Source of the DNA: Anoxypelagibacter sp902613655
Lineage (GTDB): Bacteria; Pseudomonadota; Alphaproteobacteria; Pelagibacterales; Pelagibacteraceae
Assembly: GCA_902613655.1 (NCBI GenBank)
Contig: CACMHR010000010.1
Coordinates: 1 to 21,549, forward strand
Length of the DNA stretch: 21,549 nt
Direction of reading: 5' to 3'
The notes below the pieces were generated by a model. That model saw only the letters and a program-made list of their open reading frames with translations, was not told where the DNA came from and ran no database searches. Each line of letters begins with the position of its first letter. Within the stretch, counting starts at the first letter, position 1. This document shows positions 7,649 through 15,748 of this stretch, one piece after another. Both the position numbers and the translations under genes were made by a program.

Positions 7649-8861
7649 TACTGAAAAATTTGAGCCAAAAGATGAAATTGAAATTCAGCAAATAATAAAA
7701 TTTTGCTACAAAAAAAATCTACCTATAGAAATTGTTGGAAATCAAACTAAGCTAGATATTGGCAAAAAAATGCAATGTGCAAAAACTTTAGATATGTCAA
7801 AATTTTCTGGCATCATCGACTATAAACCTGAAGAGTTATACATAAAAGTAAAAGCTGGTACACCCATAAATTTCGTAAGAGAAGAATTAAAAAAAAATAA
7901 GCAACACCTTGCCTTCGAGCCGGTAAATTTCTCAAAAATTTTTAAAAAAAATTCAAACGAAGGAACAGTTGGTGGTACTTTATCTTGTAATTTTTCAGGT
8001 TCGAGAAGATTTAAAGTTGGCAGTGCAAGAGATCATATTCTTGGATTCAAAGGTTTTAATGGCAAAGGTGAAAAAATTAAATCAGGTGGTACAGTTGTAA
8101 AAAATGTTACTGGATATGATTTATCAAAATTAATTACGGGATCATTTGGAACGCTTTTAGCAATAAGTGAACTAACACTAAAAGTTTTACCTCTTGAGTC
8201 AGAGACTAAAACAATAATAGTTAGTGGATTAGCACTAGAGCATGCAATGGGAATAATGGGATCTGCAATAGCTTCTTCAAATGATCCGTCAGGGGCAGTA
8301 TATTACCCAGGAAATTTGAGAAATAATTTTGTTTTTAATGACCTTACTCACCCAGGATCAATCACTGCAATAAGAGTTGAGGGAACTAAGATTTCAACAG
8401 AACAAAGAATAAATAATCTTACAAAAGAATTAGTTTTAGAGGATAAAAAATTAACAATATTGGATAGTACGCAGTCCGAAATTTTTTGGGAGGATACAAG
8501 ATCACTTAAGGCTCTCTCAACTAATGATCAAAATATATTGAGAGCCGTTGTTCCACCTTCAGAAACCGTAAACTTATTAAATAGACTAAAAACATTCCAT
8601 CCCAATTATTTTTTAGACTGGGGAGGATCATTAATTTGGCTAGAATTAGACTACTTATCTAGTCAAAAGATTGATCAAATAAGAGACAGAATACTCAATG
8701 CAAATGGGTACTTAACAGTAATTAAATCACCAGAAAATGTAAAATCTTCGTCCGAAATATTTACTATTGATCCAATTAAATTTAAGATTTCTCAAAATAT
8801 AAAAAAAAGTTTCGACCCAAAAAGGATTTTTAATCCAGGGAAAATGTATACAGGAATTTAA
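7605..8861 (+). CDS. glcE: Glycolate oxidase subunit GlcE (FAD-binding)
   Basis: GlcE is the second flavin-binding subunit of glycolate dehydrogenase. With the ATG at 7605 it is 418 residues, longer than the roughly 350 of E. coli GlcE. The PCMH-type FAD fold is clear: GTVGGTLSCNFSGSRRF from residue 120 and GGTVVKNVTGYDLSKLITG from 161, then a C-terminal NPGKMY. The start was placed at 7605 because AAGGGAG lies 11 bases upstream; an in-frame GTG at 7578 would add nine residues and overlap glcD further. The reading frame shares its first 44 bases with the end of glcD, and the stop abuts the glcF ATG with no gap. Translational coupling is likely. Confidence 0.9.
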   Translation: MEEINQNSPTSLDFNTEKFEPKDEIEIQQIIKFCYKKNLPIEIVGNQTKLDIGKKMQCAKTLDMSKFSGIIDYKPEELYIKVKAGTPINFVREELKKNKQHLAFEPVNFSKIFKKNSNEGTVGGTLSCNFSGSRRFKVGSARDHILGFKGFNGKGEKIKSGGTVVKNVTGYDLSKLITGSFGTLLAISELTLKVLPLESETKTIIVSGLALEHAMGIMGSAIASSNDPSGAVYYPGNLRNNFVFNDLTHPGSITAIRVEGTKISTEQRINNLTKELVLEDKKLTILDSTQSEIFWEDTRSLKALSTNDQNILRAVVPPSETVNLLNRLKTFHPNYFLDWGGSLIWLELDYLSSQKIDQIRDRILNANGYLTVIKSPENVKSSSEIFTIDPIKFKISQNIKKSFDPKRIFNPGKMYTGI

Positions 8862-10163
8862 ATGCAAACGAATTTTACAGAAGATCAATTAAAAAACAAA
8901 GATAACAAGTCTTCAGAAAAAATTTTAAGGAAATGCGTCCATTGCGGCATGTGTAATGCAACATGTCCAACATTTAATTTGCTAGGAGATGAATTAGATG
9001 GCCCTAGAGGAAGAATTTATTTAATCAAAGAAATGATTGAAAAGAAAAAGGCTCCTACAAAAAAAGTAGTTTCACATATAGACAAATGTTTATCTTGTTA
9101 TTCATGTATGACTACCTGCCCATCTGGAGTGAATTATATGCATTTGATAGATCATGGAAGAAACTATGTTGAAAAAAATTACCAAAGGCCTTTTTACCAA
9201 AGATTATTTAGAAATTTCTTATCTAAAACTCTTCCAAAACCTAAAATTTTTAAATTTTTAATATTTTTCGCTAAAATTGGACAACTTTTTAAATTTCTTT
9301 TGCCAGGAAACTTAAAAAGTATGCTTGATGTTGCTCCAAAAAAAATACAAAGCAAAACGCTTAAATTTCAAAAAGTTTATAAGGCAGAAAGAAAAAAACC
9401 TACTGCAAGAGTAGCCCTACTTATTGGTTGCGTTCAGAGGGTGGTTTCGCCTCAGATCAATGAGTCAACAATAAGAATTTTAACAAGACATGGAGTAGAG
9501 GTAACGACTATGCCCGAAATCGAATGTTGTGGATCTTTAAATCACCATTTGGGCAAAGAGGAACTTGCAAAAGAAACTTTTAAAAAAAATATAAATATGT
9601 GGTACGACGAATATTTAAAAAATGGTTTAGATGCAATAATCTCAAATACATCAGGATGTGGAACCACCTTAAAAGATTATGGTTTTGTATTCCGAGATGA
9701 TAACGAACTTAAAAAAAAGGCAAAAAAAATATCTGAGCTAACTAAAGACATAACAGAATTTTTAGACCAGAATTTAAAACTAAGTTTTAAATCAGATAAA
9801 GTTACAAAAAAATATAATATTGCATATCATTCAGCCTGTTCAATGCAGCATGGACAAAAAGTACATAAACAACCCATAGACTTACTCGAAAAAACAGGAA
9901 ACAAAATTTTCAATATACCAGATGGCCATATTTGTTGTGGGTCTGCAGGAACTTATAATATTTTGCAATCTGATATCGCAAAGAAATTATTAAAACAAAA
10001 AGTTGAAAATATAAATAAAGTTAAACCAGATTTTATTTCTACTGGAAATATTGGCTGCATAATGCAAATAACAAATGGAACCAAAATTCCTATTCTTCAC
10101 ACAGTAGAAGTAATCGATTGGTATACAGGTGGTCCAAAACCCAAAAGCCTTTCATCTTTATGA
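8862..10163 (+). CDS. glcF: Glycolate oxidase iron-sulfur subunit GlcF
   Basis: GlcF carries electrons from the flavin subunits to the quinone pool through two 4Fe-4S clusters. Cluster motifs are visible at C25-C28-C31-C35 (CVHCGMCNATCP) and C76-C79-C82-C86 (CLSCYSCMTTCP). Two CCG domains follow, with ECCGSLNHHLG and HICCGSAGTYN, as in the GlpC/HdrD-like family. The length of 433 residues is normal (E. coli about 407). Its ATG immediately follows the glcE stop, and its own stop overlaps the next start (ATGA, 10160-10163). All four genes glcD to the reductase therefore look like one transcription unit. Confidence 0.94.
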   Translation: MQTNFTEDQLKNKDNKSSEKILRKCVHCGMCNATCPTFNLLGDELDGPRGRIYLIKEMIEKKKAPTKKVVSHIDKCLSCYSCMTTCPSGVNYMHLIDHGRNYVEKNYQRPFYQRLFRNFLSKTLPKPKIFKFLIFFAKIGQLFKFLLPGNLKSMLDVAPKKIQSKTLKFQKVYKAERKKPTARVALLIGCVQRVVSPQINESTIRILTRHGVEVTTMPEIECCGSLNHHLGKEELAKETFKKNINMWYDEYLKNGLDAIISNTSGCGTTLKDYGFVFRDDNELKKKAKKISELTKDITEFLDQNLKLSFKSDKVTKKYNIAYHSACSMQHGQKVHKQPIDLLEKTGNKIFNIPDGHICCGSAGTYNILQSDIAKKLLKQKVENINKVKPDFISTGNIGCIMQITNGTKIPILHTVEVIDWYTGGPKPKSLSSL

Positions 10164-11116
10164 AAAAAAAAGTTCTAGTAACAAGAAAACTATTAAGATC
10201 AAATGAAGAAAGAGCGTCTAAATTGTGGGACGCAAAACTTAATTTAAATGACGAGGTTTATTCGCAACAGAAAATTATTGAGCTTAGTCAAGGATGCGAT
10301 GGTATTTTGAGTTCACTCACAGAAAAAATTGACGAAAAAGTCATTAATAGTTTACCCCCATCTGTTAAAATTATTTCTAATTTTGCAGTTGGATTTGGAA
10401 ATATTGATCATCAAGCAGCAAAAAAAAGAAATATCATAGTCACAAATACTCCAGATGTTCTTACTGATGCAACTGCTGAAATTGCGATGTTACTTATTTT
10501 AGGTGCTTGCAGAAGGGCAAAAGAGGGAATGGAATATGCAAGGAAAGAAAACTGGAAATGGTCTGCTGATTTTCTTATTGGCAAACAACTTACAGGTTCA
10601 AGATTAGGGATTTTAGGCATGGGAAGAATTGGAAGGGCTTTAGCAAAAATCGCCAAAAGTTTTGGAATGGAGATACACTATAGAAATAGATCAAGATTAA
10701 GTCCTGAAATAGAGAGTGGAGCAAAATTTCATGAAAGTATAAAAAGTTTATTCTCTGTTTCTGATGTTTTATCAATTTGTTGTCCGGCAACTAAAGAAAC
10801 TAAGAATATAGTTAATAAACAAACACTAGAATATTTTCCCACAGGAGCCATAATTACAAACGTAGCCAGAGGTGACATGATAGAAGACGAAGCAATGGTG
10901 CAGGCACTTACAGATAGAAAAATATACGCTATTGGTCTTGATGTTTATAAAGGAGAGCCAAAAATCAACTCTGGTTATTTAAACCAATCCACAGCTTTCA
11001 TTTTACCTCATTTAGGTAGCGCTACTAAAAAAACTAGGACTGCGATGGCAGACTTAGCAATTAGTAATATAGATGAGTTTTTTAATACTGGAAAATGCAA
11101 AAATACAATTAATTAG
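10160..11116 (+). CDS. NAD(P)-dependent D-2-hydroxyacid dehydrogenase, glyoxylate/hydroxypyruvate reductase type
   Basis: Reduces a 2-oxo acid to a D-2-hydroxy acid; in this operon glyoxylate to glycolate or hydroxypyruvate to glycerate are the natural candidates. The start at 10160 was chosen because it gives an ATGA overlap with glcF and MKKKVLVTRKL, the usual family N terminus; an upstream in-frame ATG at 10118 would add 14 unrelated residues. With this start (318 residues) the Rossmann motif GMGRIG is at 153-158 and the catalytic triad is R237 (NVARGD), E266 (GEP) and H284 (LPHLGSAT). The reaction would oppose GlcDEF, so it may instead recycle excess glyoxylate or use hydroxypyruvate. NADH versus NADPH preference is not assigned. 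Confidence 0.87.
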   Translation: MKKKVLVTRKLLRSNEERASKLWDAKLNLNDEVYSQQKIIELSQGCDGILSSLTEKIDEKVINSLPPSVKIISNFAVGFGNIDHQAAKKRNIIVTNTPDVLTDATAEIAMLLILGACRRAKEGMEYARKENWKWSADFLIGKQLTGSRLGILGMGRIGRALAKIAKSFGMEIHYRNRSRLSPEIESGAKFHESIKSLFSVSDVLSICCPATKETKNIVNKQTLEYFPTGAIITNVARGDMIEDEAMVQALTDRKIYAIGLDVYKGEPKINSGYLNQSTAFILPHLGSATKKTRTAMADLAISNIDEFFNTGKCKNTIN

Positions 11117-11223
11117 TACAATCCCTAATTGAATCTCTTATAATTATTTTGAATCAACTCGAGACTCTGCAAAGTATTTATGCTTAAATATTTTAACGGT
11201 TAATTAACTAAAGGGAGACAAAT
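11117..11223 (+). promoter_or_regulatory. dctP upstream region with strong ribosome-binding site
   Basis: This 107-base gap separates the glc block from the TRAP operon and probably holds the dctP promoter. A perfect TATAAT is at 11139-11144, but no convincing -35 lies 16-18 bases before it. A 10-base palindrome GTTAATTAAC (11199-11208) sits just before a strong Shine-Dalgarno AAGGGAG (11211-11217), 6 bases from the dctP ATG. The good ribosome site fits high expression of the binding protein. No riboswitch that I recognise is present. Confidence 0.4.
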
Positions 11224-12381
11224 ATGTCTAAAAAAGAAAAAACGTTGAAGAGAGTTAAAACTCCTTCTAGACGTAAATTCTTTAAAGCAGCAGCAGCAAC
11301 CGGTGCAGCAGCGGCAGCAACTATTGCAATGCCGAATGTAGCATTTGGTGCTCCTAAAACTTTAAAGATGCAAGCAGCTTGGCCTTCTGGAGCAAATATA
11401 TTCTTCGAAATGGCCGGCGACTTTGCAAAGATGGTTGGCGACATGTCAGCTGGACAATTGAAGATAGATCTTCAACCAGTTGGAGCAGTTGTTAAAACAT
11501 CTGAAATCGGTCAAGCAGTAAGTTCTGGAGTTCTAGATATGGGACACTGGGTAACTGCATACTGGTACGGAAAAAATCCAGCAGCATCATTGTTTGGAAC
11601 TGGGCCTTCATACGGAATGTCATCTCAAGAAGTTATGGGATGGATGGAGTATGGTGGAGGAAGAAAACTTTATGAAGAAACTCTTTCTAAAGTTGGTTTC
11701 AATTATGTTGGTCTTTTCCACATGCCAATGCCTGCACAGCCATTTGGTTGGTTCAAAAAGAACGTAACTAAAGTGTCTGATGTTAAAGGTATGAAATACA
11801 GAACAGTTGGTTTAGCGACTAACGTACTAACAGCTATGGGAATGGTTGTAAGACAACTTCCAGGCGGTGAAATTCAGCCAGCTATGAAAACTGGTCTGAT
11901 TGAAGCTGCGGAGTTTAACAACCCAACTTCAGACTCACAGTTTGGTATGCAAGACGTATCTAAGCATTACCACTTAGGTAGCTTCCACCAATCTCAAGAG
12001 ATGTTTGAAATTCCTGTAAATACGAAGACATTTAATGGACTAAGCCCACAACATCAGGCTATTCTAAAAAATGCTGCGTATGCTGCGAATACAGACAACT
12101 ACTTTAAAGCGTTAGTGAGATACTCAGCTGATTTATCTAAGTTAATGAATCAACATAAAGTAAATGTTTATCAAACTTCAGATGAAATCTTAGCTCAACA
12201 ATTAAAAGGATGGGACAAAGTAATAGGTGACTTTGTCAAAAAAGATGCATTCTTTGCTAAAATTGTTGCTTCTCAAAAAGCTTACGCTAAAAGAGTTATG
12301 AAGTACTTGCTCATGAATCAGCCAAATTACAAATTGGCTTATGAAAATGAGTTTGGTTCAATAGCTAAAGTTAAAATTTAG
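11224..12381 (+). CDS. dctP: TRAP transporter substrate-binding protein DctP (FcbT1/TakP-like), Tat signal
   Basis: Periplasmic receptor of a TRAP transporter, capturing an organic acid for sodium-driven import by DctQM. The N terminus is a twin-arginine signal: SRRKFFKAA with R16/R17, an Ala-rich hydrophobic stretch, and probable cleavage after AFG near residue 42. In the mature part the family signatures are R193 in the RTVGLATNVL segment, expected to bind the carboxylate, QLPGGEIQPAMKTG, and EAAEFNNPTSD with E230/F231. This pattern fits the group annotated mannitol/chloroaromatic or 2-oxo acid (TakP-like) receptors. The true substrate is unknown; the preceding 2-hydroxyacid genes make a hydroxy- or oxo-acid plausible. 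G+C and codon use look richer than the neighbours, as in highly expressed genes. A strong terminator follows. Confidence 0.92.
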   Translation: MSKKEKTLKRVKTPSRRKFFKAAAATGAAAAATIAMPNVAFGAPKTLKMQAAWPSGANIFFEMAGDFAKMVGDMSAGQLKIDLQPVGAVVKTSEIGQAVSSGVLDMGHWVTAYWYGKNPAASLFGTGPSYGMSSQEVMGWMEYGGGRKLYEETLSKVGFNYVGLFHMPMPAQPFGWFKKNVTKVSDVKGMKYRTVGLATNVLTAMGMVVRQLPGGEIQPAMKTGLIEAAEFNNPTSDSQFGMQDVSKHYHLGSFHQSQEMFEIPVNTKTFNGLSPQHQAILKNAAYAANTDNYFKALVRYSADLSKLMNQHKVNVYQTSDEILAQQLKGWDKVIGDFVKKDAFFAKIVASQKAYAKRVMKYLLMNQPNYKLAYENEFGSIAKVKI

Positions 12382-12397
12382 TAGCTTTTTAAAAATT

Positions 12398-12427
12398 AAA
12401 GGGGGCTTTTTCAAGCCCCCTTTTTTT
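12398..12427 (+). terminator. Intrinsic terminator between dctP and dctQM
   Basis: GGGGGCTT (12401-12408) and AAGCCCCC (12413-12420) form an 8-bp perfect stem with a 4-base loop TTTC, followed by seven T (12421-12427). Three A bases before the stem can pair with the first T bases and extend it. It is the strongest terminator in the window. As dctQ follows only 35 bases later in the same direction with no obvious promoter, it probably works as a partial terminator that keeps dctP mRNA in excess over the membrane subunits. Confidence 0.92.
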
Positions 12428-12462
12428 ATGGAAATTAAAATCTAATTGGACTAACATAAATA

Positions 12463-13047
12463 ATGAGGCAATTTATAATTTTTGCAGATCATCTCAGCAC
12501 TTCAGTTGGCAAAGCTTTTTCTTGGTGTATAGTTATTTTAATGGGAGGGACTTGCTACGAAGTTGTAATGGCATATGCCTTTAATGCACCAACTCTATGG
12601 AATTTCGATTTTAGTTTACAAATGTACGGTGCAATATTTATGATGGCAGGTGCTTACACACTATCTACGGAAGCTCATGTAAGAGGTGACGTACTTTACA
12701 GATTATTTAAACCCAGAACCCAAGGGTATATAGATTTAGTTTTATATTTTATCTTTTTCTTTCCAGGTGTTTTTGCTTTAGCATTTTATGGATATGAATA
12801 TGCCGCCTTAGCTTGGAAAATAAAAGAGACTAGTTGGAACAGCCCAGCACAAATACAAATTTATATGGCAAAATCTTTAATACCTGCAGCAGGTGTTCTA
12901 TTAATTATACAAGGAATTAGCGAAGTATTTAGATCAATTATTTGTATACAAACAGGTCACTGGCCAGCAAGAATGGTTGTGGCAGAAGAAACAGAAAAAA
13001 TATTAATGAGAACTTCACAAGACGAAGATCAAAAAGATGTTATTTAG
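12463..13047 (+). CDS. dctQ: TRAP transporter small permease subunit DctQ
   Basis: The four-helix membrane subunit that joins the large permease DctM in TRAP transporters. It is 194 residues with hydrophobic segments near residues 18-38, 50-66, 88-108 and 135-155. Family-typical features are FDFSLQMYGAIFMMAGAYTLSTEAHVRGDVLY and the C-terminal helix region LLIIQGISEVFRS. The polar tail ends in acidic residues. It overlaps dctM by 11 bases, and it is separated from dctP by the terminator at 12398-12427. The upstream 35 bases show no strong ribosome site. Confidence 0.92.
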   Translation: MRQFIIFADHLSTSVGKAFSWCIVILMGGTCYEVVMAYAFNAPTLWNFDFSLQMYGAIFMMAGAYTLSTEAHVRGDVLYRLFKPRTQGYIDLVLYFIFFFPGVFALAFYGYEYAALAWKIKETSWNSPAQIQIYMAKSLIPAAGVLLIIQGISEVFRSIICIQTGHWPARMVVAEETEKILMRTSQDEDQKDVI

Positions 13048-14398
13048 TTTAACAAACCCAGAAATAGCAATTCTTATGATGGCAATATTTCTTTTTGCTG
13101 TTCTCTTAGGATTTCCTATTGCATTTACTTTAATGGCGATGGGTGTGGGATTTGGTTACTACGCGTATTATGATCCAACAAGAATGGAACACCTATTAGA
13201 TAATAGGATTTTTCAATTATTTGTTCAAAACACCTATACTGTTATGGATAACACTGTTCTTACTGCTGTCCCTTTGTTTTTATTTATGGGATATCTTGTT
13301 GAAAGAGCTGGAATTGTTTCAAGATTATTCTTTGCTATTCGTTTAGCATCTCATGGGTTGCCAGCATCTATGGCAGTCGCAGCTTTAATAACTTGTGCTC
13401 TGTTTTCTACAGCTACCGGAATTATTGGAGCAGTAGTGACCTTGATGGGACTTTTAGCTTGGCCAGCAATGATAAAAGCAGGTTATGATAAAAAATTTGC
13501 ATCTGGCGTTATTTGTTCTGGCGGATGTCTTGGAATATTAATACCCCCAAGTATTATGCTTATAGTTTATTCAGTTATTGCCCAGCTATCGCCTTTAAGA
13601 TTATTTGCTGCTGCAATATTGCCAGGAATAATGCTCGCTGGATTATATATTTTGTATGCTGTTACGAGAGCATATTTAAATCCCTCAATTGCTCCTAAAC
13701 CACCCGCAGAAGATATACCGCCTCGTTCAGTTATTTTAAAAGAGGTTTTGGTTTCATTTCTTCCTTTGTTTTCATTAATAATATTGGTACTAGGAACCAT
13801 TCTCGGAGGTCTCGCAACTCCTGCTGAAGCAGCAGCTGTAGGAGCATTTGGTGCTTTAGTTTTATCTTATTTTTATAAAACCCTAAAATGGAAAAATTTT
13901 AAAGAGTCAGTTTTTTTAACTGCTAAAACTACAGCAATGATCATGTGGTTATTTATTGGATCATGGACGTTTGCCTCGGTATTTTCTTACCTAGGTGGTC
14001 ATGAAGTATTTGAGCATTTTTTTAAATCAATGAATTTACAGCCTTGGCAATTTTTAGTTATTACACAAATAATTATTTTCCTTCTAGGATGGCCTTTAGA
14101 GTGGACTGAGATATTAATCATATTTGTGCCGATATTTTTACCTCTCGTAGAATTTTTTGGAGTAAACCCTTACTTTTTTGCAATGTTAATAGCACTAAAC
14201 CTTCAAACTTCTTTTTTAACTCCCCCCATGGCTATGTCCGCTTATTACTTAAAGGGAGTACAAACTAAAAACGTAGAATTGTTAGAAATTTTTAGCGGTA
14301 TTATGCCATTCTTGTTAATTGTAATTTTTGCAATGTTTCTAATGTATATGTTTCCTGGCATAGCACTCTGGTTGCCCGACTTACTTTTTGCAAACTAA
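13037..14398 (+). CDS. dctM: TRAP transporter large permease subunit DctM
   Basis: The large transmembrane subunit that carries out sodium-coupled substrate translocation. The 453 residues are hydrophobic throughout, consistent with about 12 membrane segments. Recognisable blocks are LLGFPIAFTLMAMGVGFGYY near the start, VPLFLFMGYLVERAG, ALFSTATGIIGAVVTLMGLLAWP, CSGGCLGILIPPSIMLIVY, GGLATPAEAAAVGAFGAL and, near the end, QTSFLTPPMAMSAYYLKG; these match the DctM/YiaN family. The start overlaps the end of dctQ, and the stop is 9 bases before the amidase ATG. That close linkage suggests the amidase acts on the imported compound or its product. Confidence 0.95.
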   Translation: MLFSLTNPEIAILMMAIFLFAVLLGFPIAFTLMAMGVGFGYYAYYDPTRMEHLLDNRIFQLFVQNTYTVMDNTVLTAVPLFLFMGYLVERAGIVSRLFFAIRLASHGLPASMAVAALITCALFSTATGIIGAVVTLMGLLAWPAMIKAGYDKKFASGVICSGGCLGILIPPSIMLIVYSVIAQLSPLRLFAAAILPGIMLAGLYILYAVTRAYLNPSIAPKPPAEDIPPRSVILKEVLVSFLPLFSLIILVLGTILGGLATPAEAAAVGAFGALVLSYFYKTLKWKNFKESVFLTAKTTAMIMWLFIGSWTFASVFSYLGGHEVFEHFFKSMNLQPWQFLVITQIIIFLLGWPLEWTEILIIFVPIFLPLVEFFGVNPYFFAMLIALNLQTSFLTPPMAMSAYYLKGVQTKNVELLEIFSGIMPFLLIVIFAMFLMYMFPGIALWLPDLLFAN

Positions 14399-14407
14399 AT
14401 CCAAATT

Positions 14408-15748
14408 ATGAGCAAAATCTTTTCAATGACAGCTATTGAGTTAGCTGAAAAATTAAAAAGTGGTGAAATTTCATGCGTTGAAGCTTGCAAAGAGTATATT
14501 GGCAGAATAGATAAGTTTGAAAAAGACGTTAAAGCTTGGGCTTTCTTTGACAAAAAACTCCTTCTAGAGAAAGCAGAAGAAAAAGACGAGTATAGAAAAT
14601 CTGGCAAACCTCTCGGACCACTCCACGGATTACCAATAGGGATAAAAGATATAATTGGAACCCAAGATATGCCGACAGAATGCGGAACTGTATTAAGAAA
14701 AGGTATGTCAGAAAGTGCTGACGCTGAGGTAGTAAATTTATTAAAAATTTCAGGTGCAATAATCATGGGCAAAACAGTTACGACCGAACTTGCTTACTTT
14801 GATCCTGGCAAAACAACTAATCCACACGATAAAACCAGAACACCAGGTGGATCTTCAAGTGGATCGGCAGCTGTTGTTGCGGCACATATGGCGCCATTAT
14901 CCTTGGGGACCCAAACCAAAGGCTCGATTATTAGACCAGCATCTTATTGCGGAGTAGTGGGCTACAAACCTTCATTTGGATTAATATCGAGAAATGGAGT
15001 TTTAAAGCAGTCATCAAAACTTGATCACGTAGGAGTTTTTGGCAAAAGTGTTGAAGATGTAGCTTTGATTACAAAATGCCTTATAAAAAAAGATTTGTAC
15101 GACAAAGATACAGTTCACTATTCAGCAGAAAAAATGTTGGAAGAATGCAGAAAAGGCCCTCACTTTGATCCAAAATTTATATTCTATAAAACTTCTAATT
15201 GGAAAAATATAGACAAAGAATCTCAAAAAGCTTTTGAATTTTTAATAAAAAAACTAAAAAAACACATAGAGGTATTTGATGAACCATCTTACTTTAAAGA
15301 TATACATAAGTTTCAACAAGTGGTTCACGAAACTGATATGGCGAATAGTTTTCAAAAGTATTACAAAAATTCAAAAAATAAATTGGGAAAAAAACTTGTA
15401 GAAGCTATAGAACGTGGAAATAAATATTCTGCTGGGCAATATACTGAAGCGAAGGACTTTATGGAGCAAAGTTACAGATCTTATAGTGAAGTTTTTGAGG
15501 ATTATCACGGAGTAATTACACCAGCGTCAACAGGTGTAGCAGACAAAGGACTAAAATTTACTGGAAGTCCAGAGTTCTGTACTATCTGGACATACATGGG
15601 TTTGCCATCGGTATCGCTGCCTTTACTTACAGGCGAAAATAATTTACCATTAGGGGTTCAGCTAATCGGTAATAGGCTTGATGATTTAAGATTTTTAGGG
15701 GTTGCAAATTGGTTAGAAAAAAAATGCAAGGATACACAGGATGAATAA
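14408..15748 (+). CDS. Amidase signature family hydrolase
   Basis: Hydrolyses a carboxamide to a carboxylic acid and ammonia or an amine. All three catalytic residues of the Ser-cisSer-Lys triad can be placed: K80 in GLPIGIKD, S149 in TPGGSSSGSAA and nucleophile S173 in QTKGSIIRPAS; the 24-residue spacing between the two serines is the family norm. The length of 446 residues is normal. The protein resembles GatA, but no gatB or gatC is adjacent and it follows the TRAP permease by 9 bases, so a catabolic amidase working on a transported or derived amide is more likely than tRNA amidation. The C terminus overlaps the next small gene by 8 bases. The substrate cannot be told. Confidence 0.88.
   Translation: MSKIFSMTAIELAEKLKSGEISCVEACKEYIGRIDKFEKDVKAWAFFDKKLLLEKAEEKDEYRKSGKPLGPLHGLPIGIKDIIGTQDMPTECGTVLRKGMSESADAEVVNLLKISGAIIMGKTVTTELAYFDPGKTTNPHDKTRTPGGSSSGSAAVVAAHMAPLSLGTQTKGSIIRPASYCGVVGYKPSFGLISRNGVLKQSSKLDHVGVFGKSVEDVALITKCLIKKDLYDKDTVHYSAEKMLEECRKGPHFDPKFIFYKTSNWKNIDKESQKAFEFLIKKLKKHIEVFDEPSYFKDIHKFQQVVHETDMANSFQKYYKNSKNKLGKKLVEAIERGNKYSAGQYTEAKDFMEQSYRSYSEVFEDYHGVITPASTGVADKGLKFTGSPEFCTIWTYMGLPSVSLPLLTGENNLPLGVQLIGNRLDDLRFLGVANWLEKKCKDTQDE

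Noticed and set aside
10118..10159. Upstream ATG for the 2-hydroxyacid dehydrogenase inside glcF
   Set aside because: The ATG at 10160 makes the usual ATGA stop/start overlap and the family-typical N terminus; the 14 extra residues are a by-product of the glcF sequence in another frame.
11129..11144. TTGAAT plus TATAAT as a dctP promoter pair
   Set aside because: The two hexamers are only 4 bases apart, so they cannot form one promoter; only the TATAAT is kept as a weak hint in the upstream-region entry.
14395..14772. 125-residue antisense ORF opposite the start of the amidase gene
   Set aside because: It lies wholly opposite well-supported coding sequence, has no recognisable motif or ribosome site, and its composition is what the complement of the amidase frame would give.
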